A stretch of DNA of 51,251 bases from Actinomycetota bacterium (GCA_040905475.1 JBBDRM010000028.1:1-51251), one strand, 5' to 3'; counted from the first letter of the stretch, positions 15,099 to 23,282 are shown. The notes: generated by a model not told the origin, from the sequence alone. Translations and numbers: made by a program.

Positions 15099-15868
15099 GC
15101 GGACTTGACCTGCCAGGCGGCGACGACGTCGCCGAGCAGAGCCGCGTCGCCTCCAACGGTCGAGCGGTCGAGTGCCTCGGCGGCCGGCAAGCGTCCCGTG
15201 GTCGCTAGCACGAGCGTCTCGGGGTCCGTCTCCCAAGTCGCGGCGGCCGGCCCGTCCGGCTCTGCGACGGCCCATGCGCCGTCGCGATGCTCGAGTAGCC
15301 AGGACCCGGCCCCGCCAGCCTCGACCCGGATCACGGCGTCGGCCTTGAGCTCGGCCGACGTTAGTACGTCCGGGGCTCTCCGAACGCAGTACTCGACGAT
15401 GACCGGAGCGCGATCGCCCCATAGTGACGGCGCACCGAGTGCGGCGCTCACATCGTAGGAGTGAATCGCCAGGTCGAAGAAGTGCAGCTGCAGAACGTGC
15501 CGCAACAGCCGCGGCCGGTCGAACACGCTGACGTCGCGCCCCCACGAGTCCTCGGAACGTGAATCGATCACCCGCTGTGTTGCGGAACCGTGATGCCATA
15601 GGGAGAACCTCAGGGTCTCGCCGTCGGCCCGCGCCCAGCGCAAAACGCCTGCTTGGGGGTCGGCATCCTCGCGCGTAAGCGACTCGAGCTCGCCGCGGTA
15701 GAGGCGCCCGAAGAGCAACTCTCCTTCGACCAGATGCGCGACGACGTCGTGCACCGGCCAGCCGCGGCAGCCGGTGGGACGCGTCCAATCCTCGGCCGGA
15801 AGGCTCGACAACAGGCCGAGCAGGTCTGCTCGTTGATCGCTGGTCAGCGGCACGAACCGTTCCGACAC
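15095..15868 (-). CDS. Maleylpyruvate-isomerase-family, mycothiol-dependent-type protein
   Basis: 257 residues. The N-terminal DinB-like four-helix domain has 'DWTRPTGCRGWPVHDVVAHL' and a later 'HFFDLAIHSYDVSAALG', the metal-binding histidine pattern of the MDMPI_N family (TIGR03083). A C-terminal MDMPI domain follows (about 160-250). Members use mycothiol as cofactor or are mycothiol-dependent S-transferases and isomerases; the substrate is unknown here. The start is GTG 15868, set by TACACT (15876-15881 minus) 7 nt upstream. It is divergent from the lipoprotein gene at 15899, and their -10 boxes are about 6 bp apart. Confidence 0.8.
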   Translation of the reverse strand: MSERFVPLTSDQRADLLGLLSSLPAEDWTRPTGCRGWPVHDVVAHLVEGELLFGRLYRGELESLTREDADPQAGVLRWARADGETLRFSLWHHGSATQRVIDSRSEDSWGRDVSVFDRPRLLRHVLQLHFFDLAIHSYDVSAALGAPSLWGDRAPVIVEYCVRRAPDVLTSAELKADAVIRVEAGGAGSWLLEHRDGAWAVAEPDGPAAATWETDPETLVLATTGRLPAAEALDRSTVGGDAALLGDVVAAWQVKSA

Positions 15869-15875
15869 GGCGCCG

Positions 15876-15892
15876 AGTGTACGCGTTATCGT
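15876..15892. promoter_or_regulatory. Back-to-back -10 boxes of a divergent leaderless gene pair
   Basis: TACACT (15876-15881, minus) lies 7 nt before GTG 15868, and TATCGT (15887-15892, plus) lies 6 nt before GTG 15899. The two start codons are only 30 bp apart, so the two promoters must overlap and probably exclude one another. Confidence 0.4.
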
Positions 15893-15898
15893 GCTCGG

Positions 15899-16402
15899 GT
15901 GAGGATCGCGCAGCGTATCGCGCCGGTCGTCGTGCTTCTCCTTTGCCTCGCGGCGTGCGACGGCGGCGGGGAGAAAAGCGCCGCCGGGACCTTCGACGTC
16001 GGCTCGCCCAAGGGCGCGGCCGCTTCGTCGCCGGGAGCGACCGTTGGGGCCGGCAAGCTCAAGCCACCGGCGCCGGCGCGCATGTTCGCCGGCGCAAGCT
16101 CGGTCGTCGGCCAGCTGACCCGCTACTGCAAGTCGACGTGCATCGTGTCCGATCCGGCGACACCGACCTACCTCAAAGTGCCGTCCGGTGCCTTCGTTCT
16201 CTTCACGCTCGGTGAGATCCCTCAGGCGGCGGTGGCCGAGGTCCGGGTGCGGTCGAACGAGAAACCGGGAACGGTGACGCTCAACCCGAGCACGACCATG
16301 GTGTTCGACTACGGCTTGGGCGAAGGGAAGTATCTGGTCGACCTCTACGTCCGATGGAAGGCGTCCGAGGCGCGCTGGAGGTTCGGCCTGAACGTTACCT
16401 AG
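15899..16402 (+). CDS. Lipoprotein, unknown
   Basis: 167 residues from GTG 15899. The signal peptide VRIAQRIAPVVVLLLCLAAC ends in a lipobox (CLAAC), predicting a lipid-anchored surface protein. A Gly/Ala/Ser/Pro-rich linker follows (about 25-60), then a compact domain with one probable disulfide (YCKSTCIV) and beta-rich sequence ending 'YLVDLYVRWKASEARWRFG'. The last part looks like a small periplasmic beta-sandwich. No family is recognised. Confidence 0.72.
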   Translation: MRIAQRIAPVVVLLLCLAACDGGGEKSAAGTFDVGSPKGAAASSPGATVGAGKLKPPAPARMFAGASSVVGQLTRYCKSTCIVSDPATPTYLKVPSGAFVLFTLGEIPQAAVAEVRVRSNEKPGTVTLNPSTTMVFDYGLGEGKYLVDLYVRWKASEARWRFGLNVT

Positions 16403-17561
16403 CCACCCGCGCGAGCCAGACGGTCGGGTCGGAGAGCTCCTCTACGCTGGGAATGGCCTGCGAGTCTTCCCAGACGCGCGAGAGCGCGGGCCAGCCTTCT
16501 GCTTCCAGCACCGCGCGGCAGAACGCGTCGGCCGCCCGCAGGGTCGCTGCCGGAAGATCGACGCCGATGAACCGTTGGAACATGCGATCGCCCGGCCCGG
16601 AGTCCGCACGCCGGCGCGCCATCGCCTCCGAGATCTTCGATCCGGATGCGAGACGCGATGCGGCCGTATCGACGGCGCGATCCGCGTACGCCTCGAGGAC
16701 CGCGAGGAAGCGCTGAAGCCGGGCGAGGGCCTCGGCCGCGGCCGGGGTGTCGATCAGGCCGAAGAATCCTTCTTGTTCCATCGCCGCGCGGAGATGCTCG
16801 GGGCTTTGAAGATCGAGCGACTGCAATCGGTCCAGCGCGCCCGTCAGGTCCACCTGCAGGGCGGCGACGTAGTTGTGGAACAAAGCGAAGAAGTGCGTGG
16901 AGACGTCCGGGGTTGCCTCGAAAAGGCTGCGATGCGCCGCCTGGTGCAGTGCACCCCACAAGCGGGTTTCGCGCCGGTCGAGCCCGTAGGAACCGGCGAA
17001 GGCATCGATCGTAGGGACGACGATGTCGACGGCGCCCTCCTCGGCCACAGGCATCGGCACGTCGTATGTGCCCAGCACGCTTCCCGCCAGCGTTCCGAGC
17101 ACGACCCCGGCCTGGATCCCCATGAACACCGGCGCCATCTGCGCCATGACGGGTCCGAGCATCGCGGCCTCGCCTCCGGCGTCGCTGCCGCCGGATTGGT
17201 CGCGAACCGACGCGACGACCTTTGCGGCAAGCGGGTCGACGATCTCGCTCAAGGCGGTCGCGCGCTCGGCCCAGCGCGCCGGAGTCGTCGCGCGGACGAC
17301 GGCAACTTTGGCGGGAGTCGCGAGGCCGGGCCCTTCGGCGAGCCACAGCTCGGCGAGCCGGAACGCTTCGGTTATCTCCTCGGAGTCCGCCTTCGGAACC
17401 TCGTGCACGGTTTCCTCTCCGGCCGCGAGGGCGACCGCGATCTGCCGTGCGAGATCCCAGTTGACGGGCCCGCCGCTCCACGAAAGTACCTTGGCGAGCT
17501 CGGCGAACAGCGGGATGCGGCCCAGCAGGTCTGGGGGGAGCTCGAACGGTTCTTCCGGCAT
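16395..17561 (-). CDS. Zincin-like (DUF2342/PF10103) protein with altered catalytic motif
   Basis: 388 residues, typical length for the actinobacterial 'zinc-dependent metalloprotease' family sometimes tagged as coenzyme F420 biosynthesis-associated. The opening 'GGPVNWDLARQIAVALA' and the long central helices fit the family. The expected HEXXH reads HQAAH (206-210, in RLWGALHQAAHRSLFE), so the catalytic glutamate is glutamine. If the family uses the canonical zincin mechanism, this member should bind metal but be a poor protease. The start ATG 17561 follows TACGAT (17570-17575 minus) by 8 nt. The 3' end overlaps the convergent lipoprotein gene by 8 bp. Confidence 0.82.
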   Translation of the reverse strand: MPEEPFELPPDLLGRIPLFAELAKVLSWSGGPVNWDLARQIAVALAAGEETVHEVPKADSEEITEAFRLAELWLAEGPGLATPAKVAVVRATTPARWAERATALSEIVDPLAAKVVASVRDQSGGSDAGGEAAMLGPVMAQMAPVFMGIQAGVVLGTLAGSVLGTYDVPMPVAEEGAVDIVVPTIDAFAGSYGLDRRETRLWGALHQAAHRSLFEATPDVSTHFFALFHNYVAALQVDLTGALDRLQSLDLQSPEHLRAAMEQEGFFGLIDTPAAAEALARLQRFLAVLEAYADRAVDTAASRLASGSKISEAMARRRADSGPGDRMFQRFIGVDLPAATLRAADAFCRAVLEAEGWPALSRVWEDSQAIPSVEELSDPTVWLARVAR

Positions 17562-17579
17562 GAGTGTGCATCGTAGCGC

Positions 17580-17598
17580 CGGTGCGGCTTCCGCACCG
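17580..17598. promoter_or_regulatory. Inverted repeat between two divergent leaderless promoters
   Basis: CGGTGCGG (17580-17587) and CCGCACCG (17591-17598) form an 8-bp inverted repeat with a 3-nt centre. It lies exactly between the minus-strand -10 TACGAT (17570-17575) and the plus-strand -10 TACTAT (17602-17607), the position expected for an operator acting on both genes. Confidence 0.4.
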
Positions 17599-17601
17599 CG
17601 C

Positions 17602-17607
17602 TACTAT
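17602..17607 (+). promoter_or_regulatory. -10 box (TACTAT) for the SDR gene
   Basis: TACTAT, then 8 nt, then ATG 17616. No Shine-Dalgarno is present. It makes ATG 17616 preferable to the upstream TTG 17607. Confidence 0.4.
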
Positions 17608-17615
17608 TGCCCACG

Positions 17616-18686
17616 ATGGCGGGGGGATCAGGAAACGCGCATGTCGTCGCCGTTACTGGGGTGGCGGGTTACCTCGGCCGCCGTTTGCTCGCCCTTCTCG
17701 ACGCAGATCCCGAGATCGAGCGCGTCGTCGGCATCGACATCGCCGAGCCGCACGCAGGATCGCCGAAGCTCGATTTCCACCAGGTCGACGTACGCGACGC
17801 GCGGCTCGTGAAGGTCCTTCCCGGTGTTGATGCTCTGGTTCATCTTGCGTTCCAGGCAGACCCGATCCGGGACGAGGAGCGCACGCGGGAGGTGAACGTC
17901 GACGGCACCCGCAACGTGCTGGAGGCTGCGGGGGCCACGGCGATCCGAAAGATCGTCCACGTGTCGAGTGCCACCGTGTACGGTGCGCACCCCGACAACG
18001 ACTTCCCGCTGACCGAGTCGTCGCCGCTTCGCGCCAACCCCGAATTCTTCTTCGCGTGGCACAAGCTCGAGGCCGAACGGATGATCGAAGCGTTCCGGGA
18101 GGACGCTCCCGAGGTCGTGGTCACCGTACTCCGGCCGGCGATCGTCTTCGGGCCGAACGTGAAGAACTTCATCTCACGCATGCTCGAGGCACCGCGCGTC
18201 ACGACGGTCAAAGGGTACGAGCCGCCGCTGCAGCTCGTTCACGAGGAGGACGTGGCAACCGCCATCGCGCATGCCGTGCAGGTGGACCTGCCCGGCGCCT
18301 ACAACGTCTCGGCCGACGGATGGCTGACCGGCGACGAACTGCTCGACATAACCGGGAAGAAGCGCGTCGAGCTGCCCGAAGCGGTCGCGTTCTCTCTCGC
18401 CGAGCGTCTCTGGAAGCTCGGGATCAGCCAGGCGCCGCCCGGCGAGCTCCATTTCGTCATGCATCCCTGGGTCGTCGATAACGCGAAGCTGAAGCGTGCC
18501 GGGTGGAGCCCGCGCCACACGAATCGCGATGCGCTGCTCGAAGCGATTGAGTCCCATCGGCCGTGGATCGCCGTCGGGCGGGCGAGGATGCGAAAGGACG
18601 ACCTGGCGAAGGGCGCGGCGGCGACACTGGGCGTGGTGGGAGCGATGGCTTTGGTGCGAAAGGCTCGAAAGAGGGGATCCGGCTAG
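17616..18686 (+). CDS. Extended short-chain dehydrogenase/reductase (NAD-dependent epimerase/dehydratase family)
   Basis: 356 residues. The Rossmann NAD(P)-binding motif is VAVTGVAGYLGRRLL (about 10-24). Asp in GIDIAEP, the DVRD turn and VHLAF follow, then VSSATVYG. The YxxxK catalytic motif is changed: K in 'FFFAWHKLEAERMI' is present, but the tyrosine four residues earlier is phenylalanine. 'LRPAIVFGP' and 'LVHEEDVA' are typical of the substrate half. A C-terminal hydrophobic segment (AAATLGVVGAMAL) and basic end suggest membrane association. The substrate is unknown and the missing Tyr makes normal SDR redox chemistry uncertain. The stop overlaps that of the opposing gene in a shared CTAG. 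Confidence 0.82.
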   Translation: MAGGSGNAHVVAVTGVAGYLGRRLLALLDADPEIERVVGIDIAEPHAGSPKLDFHQVDVRDARLVKVLPGVDALVHLAFQADPIRDEERTREVNVDGTRNVLEAAGATAIRKIVHVSSATVYGAHPDNDFPLTESSPLRANPEFFFAWHKLEAERMIEAFREDAPEVVVTVLRPAIVFGPNVKNFISRMLEAPRVTTVKGYEPPLQLVHEEDVATAIAHAVQVDLPGAYNVSADGWLTGDELLDITGKKRVELPEAVAFSLAERLWKLGISQAPPGELHFVMHPWVVDNAKLKRAGWSPRHTNRDALLEAIESHRPWIAVGRARMRKDDLAKGAAATLGVVGAMALVRKARKRGSG

Positions 18687-19753
18687 CTCGGAGAGCCGTT
18701 CCCGCTGGACCCGCCGGCGAGGTGCTTCCGTTCCCACTCGAAGAACGCCGGCTCGTAGTAGCGCACGCGCACCTTCTTGTACTCCTTGGTCGAGTAAAGC
18801 ATCGCGTGCTCCGCGACGCCGGTGTCGCGCGCGATCGCGTCGGCGGACTCCTCGCAATCCTCCTTGGTCCGGCCGTGAAGCATCCCGAAGACGTTGTACG
18901 GCCAGTCGGCGTAGGTGGGGCGCTGGTAGCAGTGCGAGACGGCCGCGAACCCGGCCATCGCGGTGCCGACTTCCTCGATCCGCTCCTCGGGAACCTTCCA
19001 GACGCTCATCGCGTTGGCGACGAAGCCGGCCTGCCGGTGATGGAGGACCGCGGCGAAACGACGCATCCGGCCCTCGACAACGAACCGGTGGGCGGAATCG
19101 AGCACGTCCTGCTCCGTGATGCCGATCCGGGACGCCATGCCGGCGAACGGCTCGGGCTCGAGCGCGATGTCCTCCTGCAACTCGCGCAGTAGAGCGATCT
19201 CACCGTCGTCCAGCGGCTCGCCCGCCTTCGGCGAGTGACGATAGGCCGGGATCGTCGTGCGAGCGTCGGCGGCGCGCTTCCCCGTCATGTCCAGATCGAC
19301 GCCGATCTTGAACATCCGGATCGTATGCATCAGACGGGTCGCCTCGCCGCCGGAGATCTCGTGTACCGCCTGGACGTGATCCTCGAGCGAGGACGTCGGC
19401 GGGACGGCGATCGTCCACCAGATGTTGAACTCGTGGTCGCGGCGGTAGTTGTGGGAGACGCCGGGGTGGTCGTTGATCACGTGCGCGACCTCGTCGACCT
19501 TGTCGTCGGGGGCTCGTGTCGCGACGAGCGAGGACTTGTATCCGAGCGCCCTCGTGTCGAAGATCGCCGAGATCTGCCGGATGATCCGCGCGCTCTTCAG
19601 CGCAACGAGGCGCTCGATCACTGCGGACTCTTCGATGCCGAGCTTGTCGGCGAGCGCGCGAAACGGTCGCGACTCGACCGGGAAGTCCACCTGGATGAGG
19701 TTGAGGAGCTCCTGGTCGGTGTCGTCTAGTGGGTACGTACGGACACCTGGCAT
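18683..19753 (-). CDS. Fused siroheme decarboxylase-like protein (AhbA-AhbB / NirDL type)
   Basis: 356 residues with two AsnC/Lrp-like halves. Each half has a winged-helix segment and an AhbA/B-type ligand domain: 'RQISAIFDTRALGYKSSLVA' with HPGVSHNYRRDHEFNIWWTI in the first, and RRFAAVLHHRQAGFVANAMS with VSHCYQRPTYADWPYNVFGM in the second. The RRxxxxNxWW and YxRPxYxxWPYN patterns are those of siroheme decarboxylases, which convert siroheme to didecarboxysiroheme for heme or heme d1. Usual genes encode two separate subunits; here they are fused. No other heme gene is adjacent. Such genes are often mislabelled as AsnC regulators. The start ATG 19753 follows TACGAT by 9 nt. Confidence 0.82.
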   Translation of the reverse strand: MPGVRTYPLDDTDQELLNLIQVDFPVESRPFRALADKLGIEESAVIERLVALKSARIIRQISAIFDTRALGYKSSLVATRAPDDKVDEVAHVINDHPGVSHNYRRDHEFNIWWTIAVPPTSSLEDHVQAVHEISGGEATRLMHTIRMFKIGVDLDMTGKRAADARTTIPAYRHSPKAGEPLDDGEIALLRELQEDIALEPEPFAGMASRIGITEQDVLDSAHRFVVEGRMRRFAAVLHHRQAGFVANAMSVWKVPEERIEEVGTAMAGFAAVSHCYQRPTYADWPYNVFGMLHGRTKEDCEESADAIARDTGVAEHAMLYSTKEYKKVRVRYYEPAFFEWERKHLAGGSSGNGSPS

Positions 19754-19762
19754 CGCCGACGA

Positions 19763-19768
19763 ATCGTA
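19763..19768 (-). promoter_or_regulatory. -10 box (TACGAT) for the siroheme decarboxylase-like gene
   Basis: TACGAT on the minus strand, then 9 nt, then ATG 19753. The same hexamer precedes the DUF2342 gene. Confidence 0.35.
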
Positions 19769-19787
19769 GCAGAGCCCGCTACACGCC

Positions 19788-19819
19788 TATACTGCCGCGT
19801 CCGCACGAACGCACGAAGG
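19788..19819 (+). promoter_or_regulatory. -10 box and Shine-Dalgarno of the mreB-like gene
   Basis: TATACT at 19788-19793 and GAAGG at 19815-19819, which is 7 nt before TTG 19827. Unlike many neighbours this gene has a conventional short leader, and the Shine-Dalgarno decides the unusual TTG start. Confidence 0.4.
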
Positions 19820-19826
19820 TTCCCCA

Positions 19827-20846
19827 TTGTCGCGCGACCTGGCCATCGATCTCGGCTCCGCCAATACGCTCGTGTTCATCCGCGGGCGCGGGATCGTGCT
19901 GCGTGAACCGACCCTGATCGCGCTCAACGAGCGCACGGGTGAAGTGCTCGCGATGGGAGAGGAGGCCTGGCATGCAGCCGGGAAGGGTTCGGACCCCGTT
20001 GTCACGTTCCAGCCCCTTCAGCGCGGTGCGGTCAGCGACTTCGCATTGACGGAGCGACTGCTGCATCTCGTGCTCCGCAAGGTCGGCGCGAGCCGCTTGA
20101 TCAAGCCGCGTGTGCTCGTCTGCGTCCCCTCGAACGTGACGATGGTGGAGCGGCGCGCTTTGGAAGAGGCGACGCTTCAGGCCGGCGCCCGGCAGGTCTG
20201 GCTGATCGAGGAGCCGATCGCCGCCGCGATCGGGGCTGGTCTGCCGATCGACGAGCCTACGGGGACGTTCATCGTCGACGTCGGGGGCGGCACGACCGAG
20301 GTCGCCGTCATCTCGATGGGCGGCCTGGTGTCCCGGGTGACCTGCAAGGTCGGCGGCTTCGACCTGGACGACGAGATCACTCGCTTCATGCGGACCGAGT
20401 ACGGCATGGCCGTGGGCGAGCGAACCGCCGAGCACCTCAAGATGGCCATCGGATCGGCATCGCCCTTGGACGAGGAAGGAAAGGCCGAGGTCCGCGGGCG
20501 CGAGATCGATTCCGGCGCGCCGAAGACGGTGATCGTTTCCAGCGAGGAGATCCGCCGGGCGCTGGGCAACCCCACTCGGGTCATCGTCGAGGCGGTTCGG
20601 ACGACGCTCGCCGAGACTCCGCCGGAGCTTGCTCACGACGTGCTCGATCAGGGGATCTACTTGACCGGCGGGGGAGCGCTCCTGCGCGGGCTCGACCGCC
20701 GGCTCTCGGCCGAAACCGGCATCCCCGTCCACCTGGCTCCGGCTCCGCTCGACACGGTGTGCCTGGGCGCTGCGCAGGCGCTCGAGGAGATCGAGCGGAT
20801 GCGCGGCCGTGGTCTGGTTCAGGAGCCAGAAGGGGCGTTCCGGTAG
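19827..20846 (+). CDS. mreB: MreB-like rod-shape-determining protein
   Basis: 339 residues of actin fold. Phosphate-1 motif LAIDLGSANTLVFIRGRGIV (5-24), IEEPIAAAIGAGL (about 131-143), phosphate-2 motif FIVDVGGGTTEVAVISMGGL (about 151-170), and adenosine motif LTGGGALLRGLDRRLS near the C-terminus. MreB polymers guide lateral wall synthesis in rod-shaped bacteria. The usual mreC, mreD and rodA genes are not next to it; instead a membrane-linked subtilisin-like protease follows. The start is TTG 19827 with GAAGG upstream. Confidence 0.9.
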   Translation: MSRDLAIDLGSANTLVFIRGRGIVLREPTLIALNERTGEVLAMGEEAWHAAGKGSDPVVTFQPLQRGAVSDFALTERLLHLVLRKVGASRLIKPRVLVCVPSNVTMVERRALEEATLQAGARQVWLIEEPIAAAIGAGLPIDEPTGTFIVDVGGGTTEVAVISMGGLVSRVTCKVGGFDLDDEITRFMRTEYGMAVGERTAEHLKMAIGSASPLDEEGKAEVRGREIDSGAPKTVIVSSEEIRRALGNPTRVIVEAVRTTLAETPPELAHDVLDQGIYLTGGGALLRGLDRRLSAETGIPVHLAPAPLDTVCLGAAQALEEIERMRGRGLVQEPEGAFR

Positions 20847-20894
20847 AGACGGACCCTAGGGGAAAGACCGGTACCGTCTTGTCCCCGGGCTCGT

Positions 20895-20900
20895 TAGTCT
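20895..20900 (+). promoter_or_regulatory. -10 box (TAGTCT) for the subtilisin-like protease gene
   Basis: TAGTCT, then 7 nt, then ATG 20908. It argues against the upstream in-frame GTG at 20902, which would fall before the predicted transcription start. Confidence 0.4.
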
Positions 20901-20907
20901 GGTGAAG

Positions 20908-22206
20908 ATGCGGCGGTTGATCGCTTTCATGCTGGGCGGCCTCGTCCTGCTCGCGGGGACCGCCCCTTCCGCGTGGGCCGCTCCGAATGACCCAGGGTGG
21001 CTTTCGGGTCAGCAGTGGAACCTCGCCAAGATCCGGGCCGATAAGGCCTGGGCGACGTCCAAAGGCTCCGGCGTGATCGTGGCCGTCGTGGACACCGGCG
21101 TCGACCTGGCGCACCCCGACCTTCAGGGACGGCTCGTCGGCGGCGTGGATCTCGTCAACGGCGGCTCTCCGCAGGACGACAACGGTCATGGGACGTTCAT
21201 GGCCGGGATCGTCGCGGCAAGGACCGGCAACGGCGAAGGGGTCGCGTCCGTCGCCCCGTCGGCGAAGATCATGCCCGTCAAGGTCCTGAAGTCGGACGGG
21301 GTGGGAGATCCAGAGGTCGTCGCCGACGGTATCCGTTGGGCCGTTAGCCACGGCGCGGACGTCATCAACCTTTCCCTCGCCGAGACTTCCTCGGGCGGCG
21401 TCAAACTGCCGCTCAACTTCTTCTCCAACTCCGAGCTGGACGACGCGATCCGCGATGCCGCCGGCGCGGGACGATTCGTAGCCATCGCGGCCGGCAACGA
21501 GTTCTCATCGACAGGCGGGAAAGGTCAGACCTCGTATGACGCCCAGGTCTCCGGTGTCCTCGTGGTCGGTGCGAGCACCTCGGGGGACAAGCGGGCGGCG
21601 TACTCGAACTACGGTCAAGGGCTCGACGTTCTCGCGCCCGGCGGAGGAAGCTCGACCGATGCCGCGCCGGCCGCTTGTCAGCCGAACGATCCGGTCGTCA
21701 GTACCTGGTGGAATAGCGGCTCGCAATACGGCGCCGGGTGTGGCACGTCCATGGCGGTCGCGCACGTTGCCGGTATCGCGGCGTTACTGAAGGCACGCGG
21801 CTATACGGCCGCCGGGGCAGCGCAGCGGATCATCGCGACGGCGAAGGATCTCGGGTCCAACGGGTGGGACTCGCAGACCGGCTACGGTCGCGTGGACGCG
21901 TACTCCGCCGTTGGAATGTCGTCCGGCCCGGCTCCGGCGCCCGCGCCCAAGCCGCCGGCGAAGAAGAGCCCCCCGAAGAAGAAGGTGACGGCCGCGGCCT
22001 CCCCGACCTCGGTGCCGTCCGTGAAGGACACCAAGATCGCACCGCCTGCACCGTCGTCGTCACCGACGGGCCTCTTGCTCGCTGCGATCGACGCGCCCGA
22101 GATGCCCCTTGCGCCGCGGCGAACGCTGGTTTTGATCGCAACGGCCCTCGCGTTCCTGGTCGGGGTCTCCCACCCGCTGGTTCGCGTCTCGCTTCGCCGC
22201 TTGTAA
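20908..22206 (+). CDS. Subtilisin-family (S8) serine protease, exported and membrane-anchored
   Basis: 432 residues. Signal peptide MRRLIAFMLGGLVLLAGTAP..AWA. The catalytic triad is visible: Asp in VAVVDTGVDLAHPD (about 52-65), His in DDNGHGTFMAGIVAA (about 90-104) and Ser in GCGTSMAVAHVAGIAALL (about 277-294), with oxyanion Asn in AAGNEF. A Pro/Lys/Ala-rich linker follows (about 340-385), then a C-terminal transmembrane helix and RVSLRRL. The layout (signal, S8 domain, Pro-rich stalk, TM anchor) is that of mycosins of type VII secretion, but no ESX genes are here, so it may be a general cell-surface protease. Confidence 0.9.
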   Translation: MRRLIAFMLGGLVLLAGTAPSAWAAPNDPGWLSGQQWNLAKIRADKAWATSKGSGVIVAVVDTGVDLAHPDLQGRLVGGVDLVNGGSPQDDNGHGTFMAGIVAARTGNGEGVASVAPSAKIMPVKVLKSDGVGDPEVVADGIRWAVSHGADVINLSLAETSSGGVKLPLNFFSNSELDDAIRDAAGAGRFVAIAAGNEFSSTGGKGQTSYDAQVSGVLVVGASTSGDKRAAYSNYGQGLDVLAPGGGSSTDAAPAACQPNDPVVSTWWNSGSQYGAGCGTSMAVAHVAGIAALLKARGYTAAGAAQRIIATAKDLGSNGWDSQTGYGRVDAYSAVGMSSGPAPAPAPKPPAKKSPPKKKVTAAASPTSVPSVKDTKIAPPAPSSSPTGLLLAAIDAPEMPLAPRRTLVLIATALAFLVGVSHPLVRVSLRRL

Positions 22207-22217
22207 CGCCGCGCGGC

Positions 22218-22568
22218 TCAGCCGCCGATCTGCTGGAACATCTCGATCAGGGCCCGTACAACCACGATCAAACCGACGGCGCCGACGATTGCGAGGGTCG
22301 TGATACCGGCGATCAGTCGAAGCGCGCGGCGCGGAACAGGCTTCCGTTGCTCGGGAGCGGCGGGCTCGCCGGTGAGGATGCGCGGGCGGCCGCTCGGCAC
22401 GACCACCGGTTCTGTCGAACCCTTGGGGGGGTCGGACCGCTGCGGGAGATGCTCCGCTGGTGAAGGTTTGGCGGTGGGGTGAGTGCGTCCGGACCTCAGC
22501 ACGAAGATCGCGGTGAGGATCATGACGCCGCCACTGATCGCGAGCTTTATGGCGTCGGACTCGATCAT
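22218..22568 (-). CDS. Small two-helix membrane protein, unknown
   Basis: 116 residues. Transmembrane helices at about 8-25 (KLAISGGVMILTAIFVL) and about 85-108 (LIAGITTLAIVGAVGLIVVV) flank a Pro/Arg/Glu-rich soluble loop. It lies between the protease gene and a methyltransferase gene. No family recognised. Confidence 0.65.
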   Translation of the reverse strand: MIESDAIKLAISGGVMILTAIFVLRSGRTHPTAKPSPAEHLPQRSDPPKGSTEPVVVPSGRPRILTGEPAAPEQRKPVPRRALRLIAGITTLAIVGAVGLIVVVRALIEMFQQIGG

Positions 22569-22622
22569 CGCACCGTACCTAGGCGGTCGGAACCAAGTTG
22601 CCTGCGCTCGGGGGTGTCGACG

Positions 22623-23282
22623 TCACGAGGACGGGATGACCTCGTACACCGTCTGGAAGCGATAGGCACCGAACGTGCGAACCTGAGCGTTCGGGAGAGC
22701 CTCTTTGATCCGCTCGGGCAGCTCTCCGTGGAACGCCGTCTCGGCCGTCGGGAACTTCTTCTTCGCGCTCCGGGTGAAACGCTGGAACTCCTCTTCGTCG
22801 CGGAGCGCGTCTTCCGGGACGTCATCGAGCAGCGGTGCGTACGACCGATCGGGCGTGATGTAACTGATCATCCCAACCTTGCCGATCGCAGCGAGGGTGT
22901 TCTTCAGGGCCGCAGTGAAGTCCGCCGGCTCTATCTGATGGAGCAGCACATCGAAGCAAACGACGAGGTCCGCCGGCTGGTTCGGAGGGGAGTCGGCGAT
23001 GTCGTGAACCAGGAACTGGTACTCGGGAAACTGCTCCTTGTTCTTCTTCACGACGACGTCGGAGATGTCCAACCCTGTGTACGCCACGTCGCCGAGCGCG
23101 CCCTTCCGCAGCCAGCAGAGATCACCGCAGCCGATGTCCAGAAGTGAGCGGAACCGCTTGCTGGCGAGAGCGTCCTCGATCAATCTCTGCTTGAACCAGG
23201 CGGCGTAACCGCGCGAGCCGGGGCCGCTTCCCAGTTCGGGAAGGGTGACGTAGCGCTCATTCCAGAACTGTTGATTGTCCAA
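22623..23282 (-). CDS. Class I SAM-dependent methyltransferase
   Basis: 219 residues from TTG 23282 with AGGGAAC upstream. Motif I is LLDIGCGDLCWLRK (about 47-60), with YTGLDISDVVV as the acidic ribose-binding strand and ADLVVCFDVLLHQ as motif IV. The N-terminus NQQFWNERYVTLPELGSGPG fits small-molecule or tRNA-type class I methyltransferases. The substrate cannot be judged. Confidence 0.82.
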   Translation of the reverse strand: MDNQQFWNERYVTLPELGSGPGSRGYAAWFKQRLIEDALASKRFRSLLDIGCGDLCWLRKGALGDVAYTGLDISDVVVKKNKEQFPEYQFLVHDIADSPPNQPADLVVCFDVLLHQIEPADFTAALKNTLAAIGKVGMISYITPDRSYAPLLDDVPEDALRDEEEFQRFTRSAKKKFPTAETAFHGELPERIKEALPNAQVRTFGAYRFQTVYEVIPSS

